Shown here: piece after piece, positions 26,850 through 34,998 of the stretch
How the letters are laid out: each line of letters starts with the position of its first letter
Numbering within the stretch: position 1 is the stretch's first letter
Origin: Brevibacterium ihuae
Lineage (GTDB): Bacteria; Actinomycetota; Actinomycetes; Actinomycetales; Brevibacteriaceae
Assembly: GCF_900184225.1 (NCBI RefSeq)
Contig: NZ_FXWZ01000002.1
Span: forward strand, 519,759 to 583,758
Length of the DNA stretch: 64,000 nucleotides
Direction: 5' to 3'
Made by a program: the position numbers and the translations under genes
Notes under the pieces: model-generated
Told to the model about the DNA's origin: nothing
Database searches by the model: none
Seen by the model: the letters and a program-made list of their open reading frames with translations, nothing else

Positions 26850-28232
26850 ATGAGCAGCACCTCCTCCCCGCGCTCCCGCACCCCGTTCTGGACGCTCCAC
26901 GGCGACGGGAGGCGGATCGAGCCCGGAGCCGTGGTGCTGCCCGGCGACCGGCTCTCCTGGCCGCGCACCGCCGGGATCGGCGCCCAGCACGTCGTCGCGA
27001 TGTTCGGCGCGACGTTCCTCGTGCCGCTGCTGAGCGGGTTCCCGCCGGCGACCACCCTGTTCTTCACCGCGGTCGGCACCCTGCTCTTCCTCCTCGTCAC
27101 CGCCGGGAAGATGCCGTCCTACCTCGGCTCGTCGTTCGCCCTCCTCGCCCCGCTCGCCGCGGTCACCGGATTCGACCCGGAGTCGGGCACCGCGGTCGAC
27201 CCGGCGAAGATGGCCCTCGCCCAGGGCGGGATCGTCTCCGTCGGCATCCTCCTCGCGCTCATCGGCGTCGTCGTCCATTTCGCCGGCACCCGCTGGATCG
27301 AGGTCACCATGCCGCCGATCGTCACCGGGACGATCGTCGCGCTCATCGGCTTCAACCTCGCCCCCGCGGCATGGAACTGGGTGCAGATGGCGCCGCTCAC
27401 CGCGGTCATCACGATCGCCGCGATCCTCCTCACCACGGTGCTCTTCAAGGGCATCATCGGCCGGCTGTCGATCCTCGTGGGCGTGCTCGTCGGGTATGCC
27501 GCCGCCGCGCTCCAGGGCCAGGTCGACTTCGCGGCCATCGGAGAGGCGGGGTGGGTCGGCCTGCCGGAGTTCCACGCGCCCGCGTTCGACCTCGCGCTCC
27601 TCGGCCTGTTCCTCCCCGTGGTCCTCGTCCTCGTCGCGGAGAACATCGGCCACGTCAAGTCGGTGTCCGCGATGACCGGGCAGAACCTCGACCCGATCAC
27701 CGGCCGGGCGCTGCTCGCCGACGGCCTCGCGACGACGCTCGCGGGCTCCGGCGGCGGGTCGGGCACGACGACCTATGCCGAGAACATCGGCGTCATGGCG
27801 GCGACCCGCGTGTACTCGACGGCGGCCTATGTCCTCGCCGCCCTCATGGCGCTCGTGCTCAGCATGCTCCCGAAGTTCGGCGAGGCGATCGCGACGATCC
27901 CGCCCGGCGTCCTCGGCGGCGCGGCGACCGTGCTGTACGGGATGATCGGCCTCCTCGGCATCCGGATCTGGGTGCAGAACCGCGTCGACTTCTCCGACCC
28001 GGTCAACCTCAACACCGCCGCCGTCGCCCTCATCGTCGCGATCGCGAACTACACGATCATGGCCGGGGACCTCACGTTCGAAGGCATAGCGATCGGCAGC
28101 GCGTGCGCGATCGGCATCTACCACCTTATGCGCGGGATCTCCCGCTGGCGGGGCACGAGCCTCGAAGCGGCGAGCCCCGCCTCGGTCCCGGGCGGGACCG
28201 AGCTCGAGGACGGACGCCGGACGGACGGGTGA
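26850..28232 (+). CDS. NCS2 uracil-xanthine permease
   Basis: A 460-residue inner-membrane proton symporter with about 12-14 hydrophobic segments. Family motifs are the first-helix QHVVAMFGATFLVPLL, the substrate-site VAENIGHVKSVSAMTGQN and the GSGGGSGTTTYAENIGVMA signature. The wording is closer to uracil (UraA/PyrP) than to purine permeases. The last 30 residues are charged. It stands alone and ends at a hairpin in front of tRNA-Val. Confidence 0.92.
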   Translation: MSSTSSPRSRTPFWTLHGDGRRIEPGAVVLPGDRLSWPRTAGIGAQHVVAMFGATFLVPLLSGFPPATTLFFTAVGTLLFLLVTAGKMPSYLGSSFALLAPLAAVTGFDPESGTAVDPAKMALAQGGIVSVGILLALIGVVVHFAGTRWIEVTMPPIVTGTIVALIGFNLAPAAWNWVQMAPLTAVITIAAILLTTVLFKGIIGRLSILVGVLVGYAAAALQGQVDFAAIGEAGWVGLPEFHAPAFDLALLGLFLPVVLVLVAENIGHVKSVSAMTGQNLDPITGRALLADGLATTLAGSGGGSGTTTYAENIGVMAATRVYSTAAYVLAALMALVLSMLPKFGEAIATIPPGVLGGAATVLYGMIGLLGIRIWVQNRVDFSDPVNLNTAAVALIVAIANYTIMAGDLTFEGIAIGSACAIGIYHLMRGISRWRGTSLEAASPASVPGGTELEDGRRTDG

Positions 28233-28257
28233 GTGTGCCATACTGATTCCGCTGTCA

Positions 28258-28281
28258 CCGTCGTCCGAACCGGGACGACGG
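28258..28281 (+). terminator. hairpin after the uracil permease gene
   Basis: CCGTCGTCC pairs with GGACGACGG over a six-base loop, 25 bp after the stop and just before tRNA-Val. Confidence 0.6.
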
Positions 28282-28293
28282 GAACGGCGGTCG

Positions 28294-28370
28294 GGGCCTA
28301 TAGCTCAGTTGGCTAGAGCATCTCGTTTACACCGAGAGGGTCGGGGGTTCGAGTCCCTCTGGGCCCACCA
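28294..28370 (+). tRNA. tRNA-Val (TAC)
   Basis: A complete cloverleaf: acceptor GGGCCTA/TGGGCCC, D arm with AGCTCAGTTGGCTAGAGC, anticodon loop TTTACAC (TAC), T arm GGGTTCGAGTCCC and an encoded CCA. It is the left boundary of the mobile island. The tail of the serine recombinase gene reads into it from the other strand. Confidence 0.97.
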
Positions 28371-28897
28371 GAAGGTCGTTGTTCAAACGGACGACATCAC
28401 CGGTTTGAGTTCCAGATTCCGCCGTCCGTCCCTGTTGGCGGACGGCGAGGGTCTGGACGTCGCGGTCGAGGAACACGTTGAACGGGACGCCGGGTTCGCC
28501 GTGGATGGTGTCGTCATCGGTGACGATGAGCTTGTCGAAGAAGGCTTGGTTGGCGATCCGGCGTAGCGAGTCGTCGATGCTCATGTAGATGGCGTGCATG
28601 TCCCCAGCGAGGGCGAGGCAGTCGTCCAGGTGTGCTTTGGCTTGTTCGTACTCGATGTCGCCGGCGTTGATCTGGGCGTCGAGGAACGCGAGCCGACGGG
28701 CGATGCGGTCCTGCTCCGAGCCGAGCAGGTCGAGGGGCACGGCTCCGGCGTAGTGAGCTTGCATGAGCTTGGTGCGCTCGTCACGGAGCGCGTCGCGTTC
28801 GGCTTTGTACCCCTGGGCCTCGTGCTTGGCGACCTGGTGCAGGCGGTCGAACTCGCTGGTGACCAGCTCGCGCAGCGCGGTAACGACGTGTTCGGGT
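28327..28897 (-). pseudogene. large serine recombinase, C-terminal fragment
   Basis: The C-terminal coiled-coil and tail of a large serine recombinase (EHVVTALRELVTSEFD ... MSIDDSLRRIANQAFFDKL). The gene is cut at its 5' side by IS3-a. When IS3-a and one copy of its GGT duplication are removed, the frame continues without error into the zinc-ribbon fragment at 31595-31831 (YYRHVQI|PEHVVTAL). The last residues, GPEGLEPPTLSV, are the antisense reading of tRNA-Val, a common feature of integrases sitting in a tRNA. The catalytic serine domain is missing from the window. Confidence 0.85.
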
Positions 28898-28928
28898 TGA
28901 AGCGCCCTGGGTCTGATGGAGACTCGCG

Positions 28929-29163
28929 CTATTTGATTCCGACCAGGTGTTCGCGGTCGGCTTGGACAGCATAGAACGCGTTCTCGAACTCGGCGGGCGG
29001 GACGTCGCCGAGGTAGCCGTGGAGGCGCTGCGTGTTGTGCCAGTGCACCCAACCGAGGGTGGCGAGCTCGAGATTCTCGACCGTCTTCCACGGCCCGGAC
29101 CGGGCCGGCCCGCGGACGAGTTCGGCCTTGTAGTACCCGTTCACCGTCTCGGCCAGGGCATTG
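28929..29163 (-). pseudogene. IS3-a transposase orfB, C-terminal piece
   Basis: Encodes NALAETVNGYYKAELVRGP ... TQRLHGYLGDVPPAEFE, the end of the DDE integrase core including the catalytic Glu of the AE motif. It is separated from the N-terminal piece by the IS110 insertion. Deleting that insertion restores GDSYD|NALAETVNG. Confidence 0.85.
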
Positions 29164-29178
29164 ATGCTCCTATAGTTG

Positions 29179-30249
29179 TCAACTCATGATTTCGCCGGTT
29201 CGCGGGTCGGTCTTGACGAGGTGGTAGACCTCGCGGATCACGTAGCGTTTCAGACAGCGGATGATGTCGCGTTTGCTCTTGCCCTCGGCGGTGCGACGGG
29301 CGACGTAGGCGATCGTGGGCTCGTGGAATCTCATCCTGACAATCACGGTCCGGTAGATCGCCGCGTTGAGTTGCCGATGTCCGCCATGGTTGATGCGATG
29401 CTTCCCACTGGTCATTCCTGAACCGGTCGGAACAGGGCTGATTCCGGCGAGCTTCGCGAACGCGGCCTCGCTTCGGATTCGTTCGGGATTGTCACCGGCG
29501 ACGATGAGGATCTCCGCGGCGGTATCGACGCCAATCCCGAATTCGTCAAGCAGGTGCGGCGCGCGTTGGAGCACGAGCTGCTCGATCTGTGCTTCGAGTT
29601 CCTTGGTTTCTTCGCTTAGTGCGATCCAGCGCTTCGCGATCGATCTGAGCGCGTAACGGTTCGCATCTTCTGGCGTCTCCAAACCCCGCGGACGGAGCGC
29701 GGCGCAGTGCCTCGCGACCATCTTCTGCGTTTTCTTCGCCGTCTCCCGGCGAAGGTCCTCAGAAGAGTGGACGCGCATCGCTTTGAGGGTAACCATCGCG
29801 CCGGTGCGGTCCTTCACCGCGGTATCGTGCGCGACTTTCAGCTGTCGAATCATCTCAACGACGCCGTCCGCGGTTTTGGGGATCGCGGTCGCGAACCCGG
29901 CGAGCACTGCCCTGGCAGCGTTCTCTGCGTCGAGGGTGTCGGACTTCCCGTTCAGTCTCCGCAGCCGCCGATCAGGACGGGAGACCTCGATGACCTTGTG
30001 CCCGTGACGGCGGACGAAAGACGTGAGCGCGGCCCCGTAGGAGCCGGTGCCCTCGATGCCGAACGCGATGATCTTCCCGAATCCCGCAGCCCACTCAAGG
30101 AGTTGTTTGAACCCGGCGGTGTCGGTCGCGATCGTGAGAGTCGCGAGGATCCCGCCGACAGAGTCCATGACTGCTGCGACGTGGATGTGTTTGTGAGTGT
30201 CGATGCCGATTACGATGTGCCCTGATCTGAACTGCTCAACATCGTCCAT
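29179..30249 (-). CDS. IS110-family transposase, copy 1
   Basis: A 356-residue recombinase. The N-terminal RuvC-like DEDD domain begins GIDTHKHIHVAAV, with IEGTGSYGAAL and KSDTLDAENAARA. The C-terminal Tnp20 domain has FAKLAGISPVPTGSGMTSGKHR, where the catalytic serine lies. The ATG giving MDDVEQF sits 8 nt after AAGGAG; a further in-frame start 12 codons upstream lacks such a site. It differs from copy 2 at one residue (Arg from CGC here, Leu from CTC there, base 29774). It appears intact and possibly active. Confidence 0.93.
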   Translation of the reverse strand: MDDVEQFRSGHIVIGIDTHKHIHVAAVMDSVGGILATLTIATDTAGFKQLLEWAAGFGKIIAFGIEGTGSYGAALTSFVRRHGHKVIEVSRPDRRLRRLNGKSDTLDAENAARAVLAGFATAIPKTADGVVEMIRQLKVAHDTAVKDRTGAMVTLKAMRVHSSEDLRRETAKKTQKMVARHCAALRPRGLETPEDANRYALRSIAKRWIALSEETKELEAQIEQLVLQRAPHLLDEFGIGVDTAAEILIVAGDNPERIRSEAAFAKLAGISPVPTGSGMTSGKHRINHGGHRQLNAAIYRTVIVRMRFHEPTIAYVARRTAEGKSKRDIIRCLKRYVIREVYHLVKTDPRTGEIMS

Positions 30250-30299
30250 GATGCTGTCTCCTTCGCCCGTTATCGTGGGTTTCACGCTGTCGTCGGCGG

Positions 30300-30480
30300 G
30301 TGGACAGGACTGTCACGGGGACGCTGTCGAAAGTATGCTCCAGGCTCCTATTAGGTCACGCCCGACCGGCGGCAGCGCTTGATACAGCCCCGGCCGGACG
30401 GTCGACAGATCAACGCAAAGGCACCATGCGGGCCAATCATAAGCAAGGGTCAAACCGCGCCGGCCGGGACTACCCGATTC
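30300..30480 (-). ncRNA. candidate IS110 bridge RNA, copy 1
   Basis: The leader between the element end and the transposase holds, in transcript order, four short guides. TATGA (30441-30437) equals the left target. GCGTTG (30416-30411) pairs with the right target CAATGC with one G-T wobble. GGAGCAT (30341-30335) equals the element's 3' end. TGACAG (30315-30310) is complementary to CTGTCA at the 5' junction. Both guide pairs are separated by about 19-20 nt. This is the known bridge-RNA order (target loop, then donor loop). The ends and folding are estimated by eye. Confidence 0.55.
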
Positions 30481-30509
30481 TCGCGGAACCCGGCAGAAAC
30501 AGACTGACA

Positions 30510-31204
30510 GTCATAGCTGTCACCGACGGTCCCGATCGACGGCGTCGCGCCGATCTCCGCGAGGCGTTCGCCGTAGCGAATGGACGTGAATTGAGACCCC
30601 GCGTCGCTGTGACACCGCAGGTCCGCGTGGCGGTGACCTCTGGACCAGCGGGCCATCTCGATGGCGTCGAGGATCATCTCGGTGCGCATGTGCGACGCGA
30701 CCCGCCACCCGACGATCATGCGGGAGAACGCGTCGATGATGAAGCACACGTACGCGACACCGGCCCAGGTCGCCACGAACGTCAGATCCGTCACCCAGAG
30801 CCGGTTCGGAGCGGTCGCGGTGAACTCCCGCTGCACCAGATCCGGGTGTCGCGCGGACGCCGGATCCGGCCTGGTCGTCTTCACCCGTTTCGAGCGCCTC
30901 GCGCCCTCGATCCCTGCCACCGTCATCAACCTCGCGGTCTGGTCGCGGCCGATCGCGATCCCCGCCCGCCGGGCCGCCTTCCAGAGCTTGCGGACCCCGT
31001 AGACCCGGTAGTTCGCCTCCCACAGCTCGACGAGCCGCGGGATCAGCTCCTCGTCCCGCTGGGCACGGGCGGACGGGGTGCGGGTCTTAGCGGCGTAGTA
31101 GCTGCTCGGAGCCACCTGCAACTGTCTGCAGATGAGCTCGACTCCGAGCCGGCGACCGTCGACGAGGTCGTCCTTGTTCGCGTCGATGAACGCGACTACT
31201 TCCG
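30510..31204 (-). pseudogene. IS3-a transposase orfB, N-terminal piece
   Basis: Encodes the HTH_21 region and most of the DDE integrase domain (FTATAPNRLWVTDLTFVATW, IIDAFSRMIVGWRVA, HSDAGSQFTS). It stops at GDSYD, where the IS110 element enters. It is read by the usual -1 frameshift from orfA, so it has no clear start of its own. Confidence 0.85.
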
Positions 31205-31540
31205 GTAGTGGCGGTCGAGCTCCGCCCCGAAGAAAGACGCAGCCCGCTTCAGCACCTCGTTGGCCCGGCGAAGCTCGCGGACTTCTTGCTCGAGCTCTTT
31301 CACCCGCTGCGCCTCCGCCGAGCTCACGCCGGAGGTGACACCCTCGTCGATGTCGGCCTGCTTCACCCACATCCGCACGGATTCGACCCCGTACCCGAGC
31401 TGCGTCGCGACTCGCTGCACGGTTCCTTGCGTGACCCCGAGCTCGGACCGCAGCGTCCTCACCATCCGCACCGCGGCGGCCTTCTCCTCGTCCGAGTAGC
31501 GACGCGTCGTCGGCTTCCCATTCGCCAGTTCCTTCGGCAT
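31196..31540 (-). CDS. IS3-a orfA (transposase HTH subunit)
   Basis: A 114-residue protein: helix-turn-helix (RRYSDEEKAAAVRMVR ... GYGVESVRMWV) followed by a leucine-zipper coiled coil (VKELEQEVRELRRANEVLKRA). It ends FFGAELDRHYRK, the standard orfA tail before the orfB frameshift. It is intact, but without orfB the element cannot move itself. Confidence 0.88.
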   Translation of the reverse strand: MPKELANGKPTTRRYSDEEKAAAVRMVRTLRSELGVTQGTVQRVATQLGYGVESVRMWVKQADIDEGVTSGVSSAEAQRVKELEQEVRELRRANEVLKRAASFFGAELDRHYRK

Positions 31541-31594
31541 AACTCCATCCTCGTTTCCAAGGTCAGGAGCCTCCAACAAACTCAGGGCGCTTCA

Positions 31595-31831
31595 GGTATC
31601 TGGACGTGGCGGTAGTAGTCCTCGACCGCGGCTTCGATGTCGGGCACGAACATGGACTTTCGTTCGCAATTGGTGCGGCGGGCGTGCCATCCGGTGCACA
31701 TGAAGTAGGGGTAGATCACGCCGCGGCGGCTCTTGGCGTTGGTCAGCGTCAGCCGTGACCCGCACTGCCCGCAGTACAGGCTGCCTTTGAGGTAGTGATC
31801 ATGGGTCTGGGTCTTCTCCCCGGAGGCGCTG
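31595..31831 (-). pseudogene. large serine recombinase, zinc-ribbon fragment
   Basis: Translates as THDHYLKGSLYCGQCGSRLT, then a block with VIYPYFMC and the last zinc Cys in RTNCERKSM, ending VEDYYRHVQI. This is the zinc-beta-ribbon of a large serine recombinase and the direct upstream continuation of the C-terminal fragment on the other side of IS3-a. Upstream it is cut by the IS3-b remnant, and the catalytic domain is not found. Confidence 0.85.
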
Positions 31832-31923
31832 TGAACCGTCCTGGGTTTAGTTCCTAGACGGCAGTTAAAGTATCGACTTGTCTTGCCACGGTTTCAAAAT
31901 GCTTAGCTTCGACCTCGGCCGGG
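31832..31923 (-). mobile_element. left-end remnant of an IS3-b-type element
   Basis: 92 bp nearly identical to the left end of IS3-b at 37234 (two mismatches, AG for CA near base 17). It includes the terminal repeat TGAACCGTCCTGGGTTT and the last codons of orfB. It is truncated by the IS256 element. The flanking triplet CTG (31829-31831) equals the triplet just right of IS3-b (43777-43779). Confidence 0.85.
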
Positions 31924-33388
31924 GGGCCTGTCAAATGGTGTGTGTAAGGGGTGTGGCACCACCCCCTGAAGGAGACACACTGTGACGATTGACGCCATGC
32001 CGAAGATGAGCGCCGAGGAGCGCGCTGAGCGTCGTAGAAAGCAGGCCGAGCTCGCGGCCGAGCTCAAGACCACCGGAGCCCTGGATGAGGTCTTCGCCCG
32101 GATCGATGCCGGTGAACCGCTGACCGGAGACGGCGGGGTGCTGGGCGGGATGCTCAAGGCCGCCCTGGAGCGGGGCCTGGAGGCCGAGCTGAGTGAGCAC
32201 GTGGGCTATGAGAAGGGCGCGGTCGACGCCGCCGACCACCCGAACTCCCGTAACGGGCACTACGCCAAGACCGTGACGAGCGAGGTCGGGGACATCGAGC
32301 TCGCGATCCCGCGCGATCGGGCCGGGACCTTCACCCCGATGCTGGTAGGCAAGGGTCAGCGCCGCCTGGACGGGGTCGACGGGATGATCATCTCGCTGTA
32401 CGCCGGCGGGATGACGCTGCGCGACATCTCCCACCACCTAGCCTCCACGGTCGGGGTGGACGTGAGTCACGAGACGATCGGCAAGGTCGTGGACTCCATC
32501 GCCGAGGAGGTCCTCGCGTGGCAGCGCCGTCCGCTGGAGTCGCTGTACCCGGTGATCTACCTCGACGCGATCATGGTCAAGGTCAAGGACGGCTCTCACG
32601 TGGTCAACAAGGCCGCCCACATCGCCGTCGACGTGGACATGGACGGCATCAAGCACGTCCTGGGGATCTGGGTCCAGACCCACGAGGGCGCGAAGTTCTG
32701 GGCCCAGGTCTGCACGGACCTCGCCAACCGCGGGGTGCGCGACGTGCTGATCGTGTGCTGCGACGGGCTGACCGGCTTCCCCGAGGCGATCGAGGCGACC
32801 TGGCCGCTGGCCACCGTGCAGACCTGCGTGGTCCACCTGATCCGCGCCGCGATGCGGTTCGTGTCCTACGGGGACCGCAAGGCCGTCGCCACGGCGCTGA
32901 AGCCGATCTACACCGCCGCCAGCGAGGACGCGGCTCTGGAGGCGCTGGAGGCATTCGAGGCCGGCCCCTGGGGCACGAAGTACCCCGCCGCGGCGCGGAC
33001 GTTCCGGGCGGCCTGGGAGCGGTTCATCCCGTTCCTGGCCCTCCCGCCCGAGCTACGCCGCGTCATCTACACGACGAACGCGATTGAGTCGCTGAACTAC
33101 CAGCTGCGCAAGGTCACCAAGAACCGCGGCCACTTCCCCAACGACGCCGCCGTGGTCAAGCTGCTGTGGCTGGCGATCTGCAACATCGAGGACAAGCGAG
33201 CCCGGGAGCGCGAGAAGGAACGCGGCCTACCCGCCGCTGAACGCCGAGCCCCCGGACGCCTCATCGAAGGATCGGTAACCACGAACTGGAAGGCCGCCCT
33301 CGGCCAACTCGCCCTCGTCTACCCCGAACGAATCGAACCCTACCTGTAACCCCCGTCACACCCCTTACACACAGGGATTGACAAGCCC
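31924..33388 (+). mobile_element. IS256-family element
   Basis: The ends are imperfect inverted repeats: GGGCCTGTCAA ... GTGTGTAAGGGGTGTG at the left and the complement of GGGCTTGTCAA ... TGTGTGTAAGGGGTGTG at the right. The flanking 8-mers (CGGCCGGG and ACCGATCA) differ, so no target duplication is left. This indicates a deletion or recombination next to the element after insertion. Confidence 0.88.
31982..33349 (+). CDS. IS256-family transposase
   Basis: A 455-residue mutator-type DDE transposase: SRNGHYAKTVTSEVGDIELAIPRDR, the first catalytic Asp in YLDAIMVKVKDG, the second in CCDGLTGFPEAI followed by TCVVHLIR, and the last acidic residue in TTNAIESLNYQLRK. It is full length and looks functional. 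The GTG start follows GAAGGAG. Confidence 0.95.
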   Translation: MTIDAMPKMSAEERAERRRKQAELAAELKTTGALDEVFARIDAGEPLTGDGGVLGGMLKAALERGLEAELSEHVGYEKGAVDAADHPNSRNGHYAKTVTSEVGDIELAIPRDRAGTFTPMLVGKGQRRLDGVDGMIISLYAGGMTLRDISHHLASTVGVDVSHETIGKVVDSIAEEVLAWQRRPLESLYPVIYLDAIMVKVKDGSHVVNKAAHIAVDVDMDGIKHVLGIWVQTHEGAKFWAQVCTDLANRGVRDVLIVCCDGLTGFPEAIEATWPLATVQTCVVHLIRAAMRFVSYGDRKAVATALKPIYTAASEDAALEALEAFEAGPWGTKYPAAARTFRAAWERFIPFLALPPELRRVIYTTNAIESLNYQLRKVTKNRGHFPNDAAVVKLLWLAICNIEDKRAREREKERGLPAAERRAPGRLIEGSVTTNWKAALGQLALVYPERIEPYL

Positions 33389-33393
33389 ACCGA

Positions 33394-33736
33394 TCAGCGA
33401 CTGCGGAGGGCTCTGACGAATGAGGTGACCATGGTGTCGAAGACCATCGCCCAGACCGCTGGTCCGATCCAGAACCAGTGCTGGCCGACCAGTTCGATCG
33501 CCGGCACACGACCCGGGCGGCCCAGATGCATGCTCGCCGCCGTTCGCATGCCCAGCAGGAAGACCATGCTCCACAGTCCGGCCGAAAAGGTCATCGGCAG
33601 CGTGTGGACGGCATGTCGCCAGATTCCCTCGGCGCCGATCGACATGACGCCGGTCGCCATCACCGAGGCCCAGCGTCGACGGGCTCAGCCCCCACCGTCT
33701 GTGCATTCCGGTGGGATTGCGATCGGCCGTGCTCAT
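33394..33736 (-). pseudogene. small two-helix membrane protein, probable one-base frameshift
   Basis: The ATG at 33736 (after GAGAAG) opens MSTADRNPTGMHRRWGLSPSTLGL. One extra G near 33668 moves it out of the frame that then reads VMMATGVMSIGAEGIWRHA to the stop. Rejoined, the product is about 113 residues with two hydrophobic helices (MTFSAGLWSMVFLLGM and HWFWIGPAVWAMVFDTMV). If the G run is a sequencing error the gene is intact; otherwise only an 89-residue product from 33663 could be made. The family is not recognised. It lies between IS256 and the ATPase/YhgE pair. Confidence 0.4.
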
Positions 33737-34101
33737 TCGCTTCTCATTCTCGTCGCCGTGTGTCAAGGGACATCGACGTCTTCGGTAGTGCGACCCTACC
33801 CCTGAAATCGCCTTACGGTCCCGGCCATCTAGAGGGCGCCGCGGTCCCATCGAAAGACCGCACGGACTCTGTGCAGGAAACCGATGTGCAATTCGTGACA
33901 ACTGGGTCTTCTCGGGTCACTCTCCCACTATTTTCATGAGAGAATTCATTGGAGTTACCAATGGGTAATTTCGCATGGAGTCGCCCGTTGCGCCCCCCCC
34001 CCACGTGCCGGTAGTGGCGTATTCTGCAGTCACCTGCGCGGTGCAGAATTCTTCGGCACTGACCGGAGCGACGAAGGCACAGACGATTGGGAGCGATGGC
34101 T
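33737..34101 (+). other. intergenic region upstream of the ATPase/YhgE pair
   Basis: No gene recognised. It is less GC-rich than the backbone, with an AT-rich patch (TTTTCATGAGAGAATTCATTG) and a run of nine or ten C near 33990. It probably holds the promoters of both flanking genes. Confidence 0.5.
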
Positions 34102-34959
34102 ATGGAGAGCACGATGAACACTCTCGCCGAGGACACCGACATCGACGCGCCAGCGGTCGCGGTGCGCGGTTGGTCGCTGTCCGGCAAACGGGGCGATGTG
34201 TTCACCGATATCGACCTCGAGGTGCCGACCGGTGCCATCGCTGTCGTCCGTGGTCCCGCTGGCAGCGGGAAGACCTCTCTCCTCCTGTCCTTGGCAGGAA
34301 GGATGCGGGTCTCCGAGGGGGAGGGCCGCCTCGGCGATATCGATATCCGCAAGCAGGCCCGCACCGTGCGCGGGCAGGTTGCGGTCGGACATATCGGCGG
34401 GCTGACGGACCTTGAGGACGATTTCACGGTTGCACAGCACGTCGCAGAACGACAGATCATGCTCCAGCCCTGGTACAAGCCGTGGGCGTCGAAATCGACC
34501 CTGCGTGAGGTCATCGGTCTCATTCGGGACACCTTCACCACGGCCAAGGAGATCATTGACGAACTCCCGCCGGGGACGTTCTCGAAGCAGGACGCCCAGC
34601 GCGCGGACTTCCTCATCGACGATGACGGAGAGGTATTCGTCTCTGAGCTGAGTGAGCTGCAGAAATTCTTCCTCGAACTCGGGCTGGCGAGTCTCAGCCG
34701 CCCACCCGTCGTCGTCATCGACAACATCGACTACCTGCGCGAATCCGCCGACCGAGCCCGTGCTTGGGCCGGGATCCTCATCTACCAGCAGCTGCGCAGA
34801 TCACGGGATCCCGAGGACCTGCTCACGGTCATCGTCTCCTGCGAGGACTCGAGCGAACTCGACATCGCCACCAGGTCGCTCGGCTCCCGCGCGGAGCCGT
34901 CGATTGTCGAACTCGAACTGCCGCCCCACCCTCCCGCTCATCGCGGGTCCAAACACTGA
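34102..34959 (+). CDS. ABC-type ATPase with degenerate catalytic motifs, YhgE/Pip partner
   Basis: A 285-residue ATP-binding protein. Walker A is intact (GPAGSGKT, 51-58). The ABC signature is LSELQ (183-187) instead of LSGGQ. Walker B is VVVIDNID, with Asn208 where the catalytic Glu is expected. Nucleotide binding is therefore likely, but hydrolysis may be weak or absent. Several starts are possible; the ATG at 34102 is 8 nt after GGGAG, and one at 34114 also fits. It ends 39 bp before the YhgE gene, so the pair probably forms an export or envelope complex. GC content is lower than in the backbone, which suggests transfer. Confidence 0.72.
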   Translation: MESTMNTLAEDTDIDAPAVAVRGWSLSGKRGDVFTDIDLEVPTGAIAVVRGPAGSGKTSLLLSLAGRMRVSEGEGRLGDIDIRKQARTVRGQVAVGHIGGLTDLEDDFTVAQHVAERQIMLQPWYKPWASKSTLREVIGLIRDTFTTAKEIIDELPPGTFSKQDAQRADFLIDDDGEVFVSELSELQKFFLELGLASLSRPPVVVIDNIDYLRESADRARAWAGILIYQQLRRSRDPEDLLTVIVSCEDSSELDIATRSLGSRAEPSIVELELPPHPPAHRGSKH

Positions 34960-34998
34960 ACTTCCTGCCCACGTATACGAATCCGAGGAGATTCCCGA

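Larger units (their letters stand above)
29164..30509 (-). mobile_element. IS110-family element, copy 1
   Basis: 1346 bp, repeated almost identically at 37482-38827. There are no terminal inverted repeats and no clear target duplication, as is usual for IS110. It inserted into the IS3-a orfB sequence GACAGCTATGA-CA-ATGC (read in the transposase direction). The element end is GGAGCAT and the start GTCAG, with a CT/CA core between, so the boundary is uncertain by one or two bases. It encodes a DEDD transposase and a 260-nt leader that looks like a bridge RNA. Confidence 0.9.
28898..31594 (-). mobile_element. IS3-family element (IS3-a), split by an IS110 element
   Basis: The terminal inverted repeats begin TGAAGCGCCCTG at both ends and match at about 23 of 28 positions. 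The 3-bp duplication GGT flanks the element (28895-28897 and 31595-31597). Without the 1346-bp IS110 insert it is 1351 bp, a normal IS3 length. It carries orfA and a broken orfB. It inserted into the serine recombinase gene. Confidence 0.9.

Noticed and set aside
28360..28400. Search for a repeat of the tRNA-Val 3' end at the right side of the island
   Set aside because: No second copy of the tRNA 3' segment was seen near 45000-45450; serine recombinases use very short cores, so the right site cannot be placed.
30424..30445. GCATGG directly after TATGATTGGCCC as the right target guide of the bridge RNA
   Set aside because: Only four bases match and the spacing is about 7 nt; GCGTTG 20 nt downstream pairs with all six target bases (one wobble) and gives the same spacing as the donor loop.
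34102..34959. Reading the ATPase as an ordinary ABC exporter subunit
   Set aside because: Signature and Walker B residues do not fit, so only nucleotide binding can be supported.
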